DNA of 23,724 nt, taken from the NCBI GenBank assembly GCA_021775835.1, contig JAJFHC010000074.1, positions 1 through 23,724 on the forward strand. Reading direction: 5' to 3'. Source of the DNA: Hyphomicrobiales bacterium (lineage in GTDB: Bacteria; Pseudomonadota; Alphaproteobacteria; Rhizobiales; JAJFHC01). Under the pieces are notes generated by a model. That model worked only from the letters and a program-made list of their open reading frames with translations. It was not told where the DNA came from and made no database searches. The stretch's first letter is position 1, and each line of letters opens with the position of its first letter. Positions 1-7,607 of this stretch are shown here, in pieces. The translations under genes were made by a program, and so were the position numbers.

Positions 1-1074
1 GATGAGAACCCGCTCGGCGATCAAACGTTTGAGCAAAAAGCGGCGCTGCTTCAGGAAATTGATGCCTATGCCCGAGCCAAAGACCCCCGCGTGCGTCAGG
101 TAACCGCCTCAATGGCGGGTGAATGGCAGGCCGTGGAGATCATCCGCGCCGGTGGACAGGTGGTGCGCGACATTCGCCCTCTCGTGCGCGTCAATGTTTC
201 CGTCGTCGTCGGTGAAGGTGACCGCCAGGAGAGCGGTTCCTATGGTGTCGGCGGTCGCGAAGGCTATAGCGCCTGGATCAGCCCGGACCAGTGGCAGGGC
301 CAGGTAGACGAAGCTCTCCGCCAAGCGCTTGTGAACCTCGACTCTGTTCCCGCCCCTGCGGGCGAGATGGAAGTGGTTCTGGGCAATGGATGGCCCGGCA
401 TTTTGTTGCATGAAGCCATCGGCCACGGGCTGGAAGGTGATTTCAACCGCAAGAAGACAAGCGCCTTTGCAGGGCTCTTGGGCGAGCGGGTGGCGTCTCC
501 CGGCGTGACTGTTGTGGATGATGGCACCATCGCCAAACGTCGCGGCTCCCTCTCCGTGGATGATGAAGGCACGCCCACGTCCAACACGGTGCTCATCGAA
601 GACGGGATCCTGAAAGGGTATATGCAGGACCGGATGAATGCCCGGCTGATGGGCATGGACCCGACGGGCAATGGACGACGCGAAAGTTTCGCGCACCAGC
701 CGATGCCGCGCATGACCAACACCTATATGTTGGATGGTGACAAAGACCCGGAAGAAATCCTGAAAAGTGTGAAGAACGGTCTCTATGCGGTCTCATTCGG
801 TGGCGGTCAGGTCGACATCACGTCCGGCAAGTTTGTCTTCACGGTGACCGAAGCCTACATGATCGAGAACGGCAAGGTCGGCGCGCCAGTGAAAGGCGCA
901 ACGCTCATCGGCAACGGCCCGGACGTGCTCACCAAAGTCTCCATGATCGGCAATGACATGGCGCTTGATCCCGGTATCGGCACTTGCGGCAAAGCGGGCC
1001 AAGGCGTGCCTGTCGGCGTCGGTCAGCCGACACTGAAACTCAGTGGACTGACGGTTGGCGGCACGGCGGCTTAG
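1..1074 (+). CDS. tldD: TldD metalloprotease subunit, 5'-truncated by window edge
   Basis: This is the zinc-bearing subunit of the TldD/TldE heterodimeric protease, known for trimming unfolded peptides, maturing some modified peptides (microcin B17) and degrading the CcdA antitoxin. The frame is open from base 1, so 357 codons are visible; family members are about 470-480 residues, so roughly 115-120 N-terminal residues lie outside the window. The metal motif HEAIGH is at 409-426. The conserved C-terminal region reading [16 protein letters not shown] contains the Cys (codon 985-987) that serves as third zinc ligand in E. coli TldD. The protein ends in the family's usual [12 protein letters not shown] at 91 is internal, not the start. 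The downstream membrane protein begins 3 nt after the stop, so the two are probably co-transcribed. Its partner tldE lies at 7608. Confidence 0.95.
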   Translation, partial: DENPLGDQTFEQKAALLQEIDAYARAKDPRVRQVTASMAGEWQAVEIIRAGGQVVRDIRPLVRVNVSVVVGEGDRQESGSYGVGGREGYSAWISPDQWQGQVDEALRQALVNLDSVPAPAGEMEVVLGNGWPGILLHEAIGHGLEGDFNRKKTSAFAGLLGERVASPGVTVVDDGTIAKRRGSLSVDDEGTPTSNTVLIEDGILKGYMQDRMNARLMGMDPTGNGRRESFAHQPMPRMTNTYMLDGDKDPEEILKSVKNGLYAVSFGGGQVDITSGKFVFTVTEAYMIENGKVGAPVKGATLIGNGPDVLTKVSMIGNDMALDPGIGTCGKAGQGVPVGVGQPTLKLSGLTVGGTAA

Positions 1075-1077
1075 ACC

Positions 1078-1548
1078 ATGAGCCAGAAGATCATAATCAT
1101 GGGAGGCGGATTTCTTCTCGCGGTGCTGTGGTTTGATCTCATGTTCGACGTGCAGGTCTGGCCTCATTGGGGAGCCGAGACGATACCGGAAGAGGTGCTG
1201 GCCTCGATCGCTGGATACTACCACCGCGTGACAACAGACGCCGCGCCGATGAACCTGCTGGTTGGTGGCATGATGTTTCTCACCATTGGGGCTGCGATAT
1301 GGAACCTGATGCGCGGGACCCAATCACTCTGGGTCCGTATCGGCACGCTCATTCTGCTGTCTGTGCCAGTGATCGCTGCGCAGACAGTTATCTTTCCAGG
1401 CGCACAACAACTCGCCGCTCGCGCAGACACGCTTGCTGTTCAGACTGATCTCGCCAATGCGATTTTCTCCGCACACGTCACCTGTTTCGTCGCGATCACG
1501 CTGATGCTTGTTTTGCAGTTCCTGCCTGCACGCCGGGACGCCACGTAA
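1078..1548 (+). CDS. small four-helix membrane protein of unknown function
   Basis: I do not recognise this 156-residue protein. Four hydrophobic stretches are visible at about residues 5-23, 58-78, 86-105 and 129-149, giving a likely inner-membrane protein with both ends on the same side. The first helix runs into a motif reading FDLMFDVQVW, and the loop between helices 1 and 2 (residues 24-57) is mildly acidic with a YYHRVT stretch. The ATG lies 3 nt after the tldD stop codon, which suggests translational coupling. No signal peptide cleavage site or catalytic motif is apparent. The link to TldD is positional only. Confidence 0.8.
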   Translation: MSQKIIIMGGGFLLAVLWFDLMFDVQVWPHWGAETIPEEVLASIAGYYHRVTTDAAPMNLLVGGMMFLTIGAAIWNLMRGTQSLWVRIGTLILLSVPVIAAQTVIFPGAQQLAARADTLAVQTDLANAIFSAHVTCFVAITLMLVLQFLPARRDAT

Positions 1549-1659
1549 GACCTCTGCCATATTTTTCGGGCCTCATACAGGGCTTCGAAAACGGAATTTC
1601 AAGTATTGAGTCGCCGATTTTCCTCCTCATATTTTGAGGTAAGAAAGGCGGCATTGAAG

Positions 1660-2826
1660 ATGGTTGGCAAAAAAATCAATACGAGCGACTACCGAGAAGG
1701 CGACGCACCTGGTCCATTCTACCGACCCTTTGACCGTCTGCCCGTTTCCTATTTGCTCCTCGGCTCTTCACCAACCTGGCTCAATTGGTTTCTGGGTGCG
1801 CTCTCTCTGGTCATCCTCTTTACCTTGGGTAGCATTACCACTTTCTTTGCTGATCTCGGCTTTCCTGACGGCACCGCGAGCACCCTGGCCGTTTTGTGTC
1901 TTGTCCTTTCCTTTGCAAGTCGCCCGATCCTGTCCTTTCTCATTCGACGCATTCGCGCAAAGCAGATACACATTTCCCGCGATCAGGTGATCATCGAACG
2001 GCCGAACAATCCCTTTGTGAAGGACCTCGTCACCCCTCTGCGGGAACATCGTGGCCTGTGCCGTCGGTGGGGTATGCGCAACGAGGGACGGCGGGAAGTC
2101 AAACAGGAGATTTTGGAACTTCTCCATATGGACGATGCGCGGACGATTGCCGTGCGCGTTACCGAGGATCACACATCGGAGCCGGAGGAAATTGCGCTCA
2201 TCGCTGCTCAGCTCGGCGTCGACTATCTCGAAGACACGTTCAAAAAAACAACCACGACGCCTGCTGCTCCCTTGTCTGTGCCTCGTCCCCAAATGGAGCC
2301 GTCACGACCAAAGTCGCTAACCCCACCTCCGAAAGGGGTGCGGGTTGAAAATCGGGTTGGTGCCTCAAGGTTCGGCACACGCATCTCCTTGGATGTTCCA
2401 TGGCATCCATTTTGGTCGCGGGTCACGCTAAGCCTTATTACGGGCGCCGCATTTATCGCAGGCTGGATATTTTCCAGCGGCTTTTTGATGGCGATGGGTG
2501 GCATGCTCTTTCTGCCCGTCGCATGGCGGACAATTACCGGCAGTACGGGTGTGAACTCTCTGCTGGTCGAAAGCAATGCCGTTCATCTGGAGCCAGACAA
2601 TAATTGTTTGCTCAGCTACCTGTTTGGACGCAGTGCAACGTTAGAAATTGTCAACAAGACGAACATTCGCGACGTTTTCACGCGTCGGAGGCAGGATGGC
2701 AAACGCCACGAACTCATCCTATTGACGGACGAACGGGAAATACCCGTCAGCCTCCCCCTTGCCACAACCGGGCTCAATTGGACACGAGACTTTGTAAAGC
2801 AGAAGCTGCTCAATTCTCACGCGTAA
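1660..2826 (+). CDS. membrane protein with two helix-hairpin plus beta-domain units
   Basis: Unrecognised protein of 388 residues from the chosen ATG, which has AAGG about 10 nt upstream; the frame can be extended to a TTG at 1606, but no better ribosome site is seen there. Two similar halves are visible. Half one has a transmembrane hairpin (about 41-63 and 73-96) followed by a soluble segment beginning IHISRDQVIIER (103-190). A Pro/Thr-rich linker covers about 195-247. Half two has another hairpin (about 254-272 and 273-294) followed by a soluble beta-rich segment (299-388) that starts LLVESNAVHLE and ends in an amphipathic helix. The layout recalls proteins with membrane hairpins and bacterial PH-like domains (bPH_2/DUF304 type), but that is inference. 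The 3' end overlaps the convergent DUF1801 gene by 10 bp. Confidence 0.75.
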   Translation: MVGKKINTSDYREGDAPGPFYRPFDRLPVSYLLLGSSPTWLNWFLGALSLVILFTLGSITTFFADLGFPDGTASTLAVLCLVLSFASRPILSFLIRRIRAKQIHISRDQVIIERPNNPFVKDLVTPLREHRGLCRRWGMRNEGRREVKQEILELLHMDDARTIAVRVTEDHTSEPEEIALIAAQLGVDYLEDTFKKTTTTPAAPLSVPRPQMEPSRPKSLTPPPKGVRVENRVGASRFGTRISLDVPWHPFWSRVTLSLITGAAFIAGWIFSSGFLMAMGGMLFLPVAWRTITGSTGVNSLLVESNAVHLEPDNNCLLSYLFGRSATLEIVNKTNIRDVFTRRRQDGKRHELILLTDEREIPVSLPLATTGLNWTRDFVKQKLLNSHA

Positions 2827-3233
2827 TTCTTCCGTATCCATTTCATGGATGTACGCGTCAGTTTTTCCAGCACCTTCATGTCTATGTCTTCGAGTTTCTT
2901 GATATAGAGGCAGGACTTGCCGGTTTTGTACTTCCCGAGCTTCCCCATCAGGTCCTCATAAGCTGAGAAGCCCTGCATGATGTAAACGGTAAGTGCCTGT
3001 TTGCGGGGGCTGACCCCTGTGACAAACCAGGTGCCGCTGCGACCTGACTCATAGGTGTAGTCATAAGAGTCAAAACCGATAATGCTGCTGCCCCACATTT
3101 TGGGCGGGCAGCCGGTGACGCGTTCCAGCATCTCCATCACGATGCGTGTGTCGGCTTTGCGCTTTTCGTCGGAGAGCGTTTCGAGGAACGCCTCGACGCT
3201 CGCCTCATTCTCTTTGGTCTTTAGCTCAGCCAT
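2817..3233 (-). CDS. DUF1801 domain protein
   Basis: This 138-residue protein belongs to the DUF1801 (YdhG-like) family of small cytoplasmic proteins of unknown biochemical role. Family features visible are the N-terminal helix with LSDEKRKADTRIVMEMLERVTG (residues about 20-42), the MWGSSIIGFDSY segment, the YTYESGRSG turn, a beta strand reading TVYIM, and the C-terminal GKSCLYIKKLEDID stretch. Length is normal. The ATG has a strong ribosome site (GGAGGG on the minus strand, about 6 nt upstream). It lies downstream of gshA on the same strand with a 145-bp gap that holds a hairpin at the gshA end, so it may be transcribed separately. It is convergent with the membrane protein gene to its left, overlapping it by 10 bp. 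Confidence 0.88.
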   Translation of the reverse strand: MAELKTKENEASVEAFLETLSDEKRKADTRIVMEMLERVTGCPPKMWGSSIIGFDSYDYTYESGRSGTWFVTGVSPRKQALTVYIMQGFSAYEDLMGKLGKYKTGKSCLYIKKLEDIDMKVLEKLTRTSMKWIRKNYA

Positions 3234-3354
3234 ATCACCCTCCGCTCATTCGGACCTGACAAGTGAAGAGCATCACCCAAGAGCGGGTTACGTTCAACCA
3301 GAGCCAAAACGCGCGTTAAGTTCACGCGGTTTTTGGATGGGTACTTTCAAGGAA

Positions 3355-3392
3355 AGTATGCGCCTAAACGTCAGTGCGCTAAAACGCATACT
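3355..3392 (-). terminator. hairpin overlapping the gshA stop codon
   Basis: An 8-bp perfect inverted repeat, AGTATGCG (3355-3362) and CGCATACT (3385-3392), spans the gshA stop codon and is followed on the minus strand by TTTCCTTG. A second short palindrome, TACTTTC-AAG-GAAAGTA (3342-3358), abuts it. The loop is long (22 nt) and the T-tract is short, so this is only a candidate terminator or mRNA 3'-end stabiliser. Confidence 0.3.
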
Positions 3393-4746
3393 CGTCATAG
3401 ATGGGATCGATCTTGCCGCCCCAACGACCATTATAGGCGTCAAGCTGTTCGTCGGCGCGGGTTTTGCCCTTGTCGAGAATTTCTTCCAGCGTTGAGAGGA
3501 AGATGGTCTCATCAGCCCCCACACCGTCGGTCTGTCCGCGGGCTTTGAGGCCAGCGCGGCTCATGTCGACCATCTCGCGGGCAATGTCCATCACATTGAT
3601 GCCAGCGGCTTTTGTCGCAAGGGCCGTCTTGGGCACTTCCCAGCGCAGTTCTTCGCGGGTATCAGGCGTCCATTTTTTGACCATGTCCCAGGCCGCATCC
3701 AACACGCCGCCATCATACAGGAGCCCGACCCAGATCGCAGGCAGCGCGCAGATGGAATTCCAGGGACCACTATCAGCGCCGCGCATTTCCATGAACTTCT
3801 TGATGCGGACTTCCGGGAAGATGGTGGTGAGATGGTTTGACCAATCGCCGATCGTGGGCATCTCGCCTTCAAAGCCTTCGAGCTTGCCCGCCATAAAGTC
3901 GCGGAAGCTCTTGCCGGTCACATCGTGATAGGTGCCGTCGCGATAGACAAAATACATGGGCACGTCGAGGGCATAATCCACATAGCGCTCGTAGGAAAAA
4001 CCATCTTCAAAGACGAAGGGCAACATGCCGGTGCGGGCTTTGTCTGTGTCGGTCCAGATTTGTGAACGGAACGATGTGAAGCCGTTCGGCTTGCCTTCAG
4101 TAAAGGGAGAATTGGCAAAGAGGGCTGTCGCAATTGGCTGCAAGGCGAGTGCTGTGCGGAACTTTTTCACCATGTCGCTTTCGGTGGACCAATCCAGGTT
4201 CACCTGAACCGTGCAGGAGCGGTACATCATGTCGAGACCGTAGGTGCCGACCTTCTTCATGTACTCGGTCATGATGCCGTAGCGGCCCTTGGGCATGACG
4301 GGGATGTCTTCGCGCGCCCAGTCCGGCGTGAAACCAGTGCCTAAGAAACAGATGTCCAGCTCGCCGCCGACTTCCTTTACCTGTGCCAGATGATCATGCA
4401 CTTCCGAACAGGTCTGGTGCAGCATTTCCAGCGGCGCGCCAGAAAGCTCAAACTGCCCACCCGGCTCCAGAGAGACATTCGCAAGACTGTCAGGACAGGT
4501 AAGCCCGATAATGTGCTCACCCTCCAGGACAGGCTGCCAGCCAAAGCGCGTCATGCCTTCCAGCATCGCGCGGATGCCGTTTGGACCGTCATAGGGAATG
4601 GGTTTGCGTGTGTTGCTGCGGAAGGGGAATTTCTCGTGCTCGGTGCCAATGCGCCAGTCGGCCTTCGGCTTATCGCCTGCCTCAATATAGGAGACGAGAT
4701 CGTCATAGCCTGAAATGGGATCGGCCCCTGCCACCAGAATGCTCAT
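3379..4746 (-). CDS. gshA: glutamate-cysteine ligase, plant/alphaproteobacterial type
   Basis: This 455-residue cytoplasmic enzyme catalyses ATP-dependent joining of L-glutamate and L-cysteine to gamma-glutamylcysteine, the first step of glutathione synthesis. It matches the family shared by plants and alphaproteobacteria rather than E. coli GshA. Visible signatures are GTEHEKFPF (34-42), the glycine-rich SLEPGGQFELSGAP (90-103), CFLGTGFTPDW (131-141), MMYRSCTVQVNLDW (171-184) and a C-terminus ending YDEYAF. Length is normal for the family. The ATG has GGGAG just upstream and AGGAAGG slightly further away. The 240-bp gap upstream (4747-4986) holds a perfect palindrome next to a TTGACC box, so it likely has its own promoter rather than reading through from rsmE. 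glutathione synthetase (gshB) is not in this window. Confidence 0.96.
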   Translation of the reverse strand: MSILVAGADPISGYDDLVSYIEAGDKPKADWRIGTEHEKFPFRSNTRKPIPYDGPNGIRAMLEGMTRFGWQPVLEGEHIIGLTCPDSLANVSLEPGGQFELSGAPLEMLHQTCSEVHDHLAQVKEVGGELDICFLGTGFTPDWAREDIPVMPKGRYGIMTEYMKKVGTYGLDMMYRSCTVQVNLDWSTESDMVKKFRTALALQPIATALFANSPFTEGKPNGFTSFRSQIWTDTDKARTGMLPFVFEDGFSYERYVDYALDVPMYFVYRDGTYHDVTGKSFRDFMAGKLEGFEGEMPTIGDWSNHLTTIFPEVRIKKFMEMRGADSGPWNSICALPAIWVGLLYDGGVLDAAWDMVKKWTPDTREELRWEVPKTALATKAAGINVMDIAREMVDMSRAGLKARGQTDGVGADETIFLSTLEEILDKGKTRADEQLDAYNGRWGGKIDPIYDEYAF

Positions 4747-4823
4747 GCTCCCAGCCTTCCTGCCTTTTTCAGGCCATTACTTCCCGGACGTCCCGGCGGT
4801 TTTTCCCCACGGCGCGCAATACA

Positions 4824-4849
4824 TGACGCAGGCGTCACACTTAGGTCAA
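4824..4849 (-). promoter_or_regulatory. candidate gshA promoter/operator with palindrome
   Basis: On the minus strand, upstream of gshA, a -35-like TTGACC (4844-4849) is followed after six bases by a perfect 6-bp-arm palindrome, TGACGC-CT-GCGTCA (4824-4837). The palindrome occupies the region where a -35/-10 spacer would lie, a common place for a repressor operator. No good -10 box was found at 16-18 bp, so the promoter assignment is weak. It is about 80-100 nt upstream of the gshA ATG. Confidence 0.35.
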
Positions 4850-4986
4850 TGCCATGTAAGACGCGACCTTACCCCGCACAAGGTCTTTTCGGTACCTTTG
4901 GTGAAAACGTGAAGATATTCGCGGTTTACGCCGCGCGCTTTGGTGCGATCCGGCAAGCCTGATTTGGCACCTCACCTGGAACTGCG

Positions 4987-5793
4987 CTAACCCTGCCAAT
5001 CACCTAGAACAAGCTGGATGGCCGCCAGCGCTGCCACGGCGGCAGTGTCCGCTCGCATGATGCGCGGTCCCAGCGAAATCGCAAATGTGTCATCACGGGC
5101 CAGCAGTTTCTCGCGCTCAGCTGGCGAAAAACCTCCCTCCGGCCCGATGAGAACAGCGAGAGGGCCTGCATCGCCAAACGCCTGCAGCTGCTGCAGGGTG
5201 CTCGTGGCGGGCGCTGCCTCATCACAAAAAACAATCCGGCGCCCTGGCGCCACGTCCGACCAGCTCGCCAACAGCTGCTCAAAGTTTTGAGGCGGTTCCA
5301 CCTCCGGCACGCTGAGCAAACCGCATTGTTCTGCCGCCTCCACCGCGTTTGCGCGCATCCGGTCCTCTTTGATCCGAGCAACATTGGTGCGCGCGGTGTT
5401 GACCGGTAACAAGCGCCCTGCCCCCATCTCAACGGCCTTTTGAACCATAAAGTCGAGGCGTGCGCGCTTGATCGGGGCAAACAGCAACCAGATGTCTGGA
5501 AGCGGCGCTTGCGGTCTTGTCTGTTCGTCGAGCGCAATCAGACAGGAGCGTTTCTTCACTTCGTCCAAACGACCCAGCCATTCGCCGTCGCGGCCATTGA
5601 ACAGACGAATAGGGTCGCCATCACCCATGCGCATCACATTCAGCAGATAGTGGGTCTGATCCCTGTCGGGCACAACGCCCAAACCCGCGCCGAGATCTGC
5701 CTCCACAAACAGGCGCACTTTGCCTGTGCCGCATTTTTCCAGTTGGCTTGTCTCGTTATCACCCACGATATGTTCATCTCGCCTGTTCATTGC
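4987..5793 (-). CDS. rsmE: 16S rRNA m3U1498 methyltransferase RsmE
   Basis: SPOUT-class, SAM-dependent enzyme that methylates N3 of U1498 in 16S rRNA, acting on the assembled 30S subunit. Evidence is the N-terminal KVRLFVEADL PUA-like start, HYLLNVMRMGDGD, the FNGRDGEW strand, KRARLDFMVQKAVEMGAG, the SAM-binding GPEGGFSPAE and the C-terminal LGPRIMRADTAAVAAL. I place the start at the ATG at 5791-5793 (268 residues); the frame can be extended to a TTG at 5856, but that would run up to the divergent ubiA start and adds a non-conserved leader. Even the chosen start leaves about 24 residues before the conserved core. The spacing to divergent ubiA is then 67 bp. In many alphaproteobacteria rsmE sits between gshA and ubiA, as here. 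Confidence 0.95.
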   Translation of the reverse strand, partial: AMNRRDEHIVGDNETSQLEKCGTGKVRLFVEADLGAGLGVVPDRDQTHYLLNVMRMGDGDPIRLFNGRDGEWLGRLDEVKKRSCLIALDEQTRPQAPLPDIWLLFAPIKRARLDFMVQKAVEMGAGRLLPVNTARTNVARIKEDRMRANAVEAAEQCGLLSVPEVEPPQNFEQLLASWSDVAPGRRIVFCDEAAPATSTLQQLQAFGDAGPLAVLIGPEGGFSPAEREKLLARDDTFAISLGPRIMRADTAAVAALAAIQLVLGDWQG

Positions 5794-5860
5794 GCTCTTG
5801 TTATAGAGTATGGGAGCCGTCACATAAGCCCCAAATCTTTCGGTCCAAGGCATCAACTCT

Positions 5861-6823
5861 ATGACTGACCCTCATCGCCAGCCCAATGACTCCCGCGTCG
5901 CCGATGCGCAGTTTGACAATTGGGTGGATTTTTATGCGCCTGAAGTCACGAAGCCCTATCTGCGATTGATGCGGGCGGACCGCCCCATCGGCACATGGTT
6001 GTTGCTCTGGCCCTGCCTCTGGTCCATTGCCCTTGCCGCACCGCTGGGTGAGGGTTGGTCAGTGCTTGCACTCCTCTACCTTCCCGAGCCGGGCACGATG
6101 TTGCTCTTCGCGCTCGGAGCATTTGTGATGCGCGGTGCAGGCTGCACCATCAATGACATCATCGATCATAAATTTGACGCCAAGGTTGCGCGCACGCGCT
6201 CGCGGCCCATTCCCTCGGGTGCGGTGAGTGTTCGTCAGGCCTGGATCTTTTTGATTGCTCTTTGTCTGATCGGGTTTGCGATCCTCGTTCAGTTCAATCT
6301 TTTCACGATCCTTTTGGGCGCTGCCTCCCTGCTTCTTGTGGGCACCTACCCGTTCGCCAAGCGCTTCACCTATTGGCCGCAGGTCATGCTTGGTCTTACG
6401 TTCAATTGGGGTGCCCTGCTTGGCTGGGCAGCCGTGACGGGCAGTCTGAGCCTGCCTCCGGTGCTTCTCTATATTGGCTGCATCTGCTGGACGGTCGGCT
6501 ATGACACGATCTACGCCCACCAGGACAAGGAAGACGACGCGCTAATCGGCCTGAAATCAACTGCGCTGAAGTTCGGTGACGCAACGCCCAAATGGCTTTC
6601 GGGATTTTATGCGGCGACGATCGCCGGCATCTGGTTTGCCGGATATCTGGCGGGCGGCGGTCTTGTCTTCAGCCTCGGGATGCTGGCCGCGGCCGGCCAC
6701 CTGGCCTGGCAGATTGCCACGCTCGACATCGACGACGCAGACCGTTGCCTTAGGCTGTTCCACACCAACCGTGATTTTGGATTTATCGTTTTCGCCGCAA
6801 TCGTTGCCGATTCGGTTATCTGA
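5861..6823 (+). CDS. ubiA: 4-hydroxybenzoate polyprenyltransferase UbiA
   Basis: Integral membrane prenyltransferase that attaches the polyprenyl tail to 4-hydroxybenzoate in ubiquinone synthesis. The first Asp-rich motif is N98-D99-I-I-D102, followed by HKFD106 and ARTRSRPIPSG (110-120); the second is YDTIYAHQDKEDD (214-226). Several hydrophobic segments from about residue 45 onward form the multi-helix core. At 320 residues it has an N-terminal hydrophilic leader of about 30 residues typical of alphaproteobacterial members. AAGG lies about 10 nt before the ATG. It is divergent from rsmE, and its last 8 bp overlap the convergent DUF6101 gene. Confidence 0.96.
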   Translation: MTDPHRQPNDSRVADAQFDNWVDFYAPEVTKPYLRLMRADRPIGTWLLLWPCLWSIALAAPLGEGWSVLALLYLPEPGTMLLFALGAFVMRGAGCTINDIIDHKFDAKVARTRSRPIPSGAVSVRQAWIFLIALCLIGFAILVQFNLFTILLGAASLLLVGTYPFAKRFTYWPQVMLGLTFNWGALLGWAAVTGSLSLPPVLLYIGCICWTVGYDTIYAHQDKEDDALIGLKSTALKFGDATPKWLSGFYAATIAGIWFAGYLAGGGLVFSLGMLAAAGHLAWQIATLDIDDADRCLRLFHTNRDFGFIVFAAIVADSVI

Positions 6824-7403
6824 TACGGCTTGTTTTTGTTGCCGAAACTCTGGTTCTGGCAACAGTCACGACATTACACCGGCGCTGCGCGGCCTGTCGG
6901 GACGCCCGGCGCGGCAAGGCCTGCCCGACGACCACACTTCCCAATCTTTTCAATGGATCCGTCAGTGAGCCATCCGGACCGGAAACCCTGACCGGTAGAC
7001 CCAAGGAGCGGCCCCAGGCCTGCCAGTAAGCGGCGGCATCGTCGGAATGATCGGCCACATACAGCGGAATGGAGAGTTCGTGCTTTTTGCTCTGGAGATT
7101 GACAGCGATCCGAAATTTCCCCGACCGGGCGTAACCACCGGCAATCGCCACGGCGTCAAACTCCTCAAGCGGCATAACAAATGGTTTTGCGCGCCGCAAC
7201 GGTCCGTCGCGCCAAAGCACAATATGGCTCTTGTAGAGTGTCACGGCCCATGTGGCTCCAACGGCGCGCTCGAACGCCGTCCGCCCCGGCAGTTCATAAC
7301 GAACCGGCAGATTGAACGGATCGACATGCAACTGGCAGTCGGGCCAGAATGTGTCGTGTTCGATACGCGCCTTTTTGGGAGCCGGGTATTTGAACCCGAT
7401 CAT
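6816..7403 (-). CDS. DUF6101 family protein
   Basis: A 195-residue protein that I assign to DUF6101 from its sequence and its position beside ubiA and tldE, the location where this family occurs in Rhizobiales-like genomes. Visible features are an acidic/hydrophobic beta-rich body with WAVTLYKSHIVLWRDGPLRRA and FRIAVNLQSKKHELSIPLYVADHSDD, then RSLGLPVRV, and a strongly basic Arg-rich tail over about the last 30 residues. Function is unknown; no membrane helix is seen. The ATG at 7401-7403 has GGGG 6 nt upstream; an in-frame TTG at 7415 is less likely. It is convergent with ubiA (8-bp overlap) and divergent from tldE. Confidence 0.8.
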   Translation of the reverse strand: MIGFKYPAPKKARIEHDTFWPDCQLHVDPFNLPVRYELPGRTAFERAVGATWAVTLYKSHIVLWRDGPLRRAKPFVMPLEEFDAVAIAGGYARSGKFRIAVNLQSKKHELSIPLYVADHSDDAAAYWQAWGRSLGLPVRVSGPDGSLTDPLKRLGSVVVGQALPRRASRQAAQRRCNVVTVARTRVSATKTSRIR

Positions 7404-7515
7404 TTTATTCCCCAAACAACGCCTTCCCTGATACGCACATTAAGGGCCAAGGCTTGGGATCGCGTTAAAAAGCTGGGTTAATGTTTGGTGTGCAAAAAAA
7501 GATTCCGAATTGCCG

Positions 7516-7544
7516 TTGGCGCGTGCTTCAGACTGCGCTATGCC
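7516..7544 (+). promoter_or_regulatory. weak candidate sigma70-type promoter for tldE
   Basis: TTGGCG (7516-7521) and TATGCC (7539-7544) are separated by 17 bp in the divergent region between the DUF6101 gene and tldE. The -35 matches consensus at 4 of 6 and the -10 at 3 of 6. It lies about 64 nt before the tldE ATG. No better pair was seen in this gap. Confidence 0.3.
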
Positions 7545-7607
7545 TCAGGGCGTTTGGCGCCGATACTGCGACGACGACCGTGAAGGACAAGGGGTTCAGC
7601 GTAACGC

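Noticed and set aside
109..696. 195-residue open frame antisense to tldD
   Set aside because: Lies entirely opposite the well-supported tldD frame; His/Arg/Ala-rich composition typical of a high-GC shadow and no recognisable motif.
4920..4935. CGCGG-TTTACG-CCGCG hairpin downstream of rsmE
   Set aside because: Only 5 bp of stem with no T-tract on either side; too weak to call a terminator.
2817..7415. Overlapping convergent gene ends (2817-2826 and 6816-6823) as a regulatory feature
   Set aside because: Overlaps of 8-10 bp at stop codons are common in compact genomes and need no special explanation.
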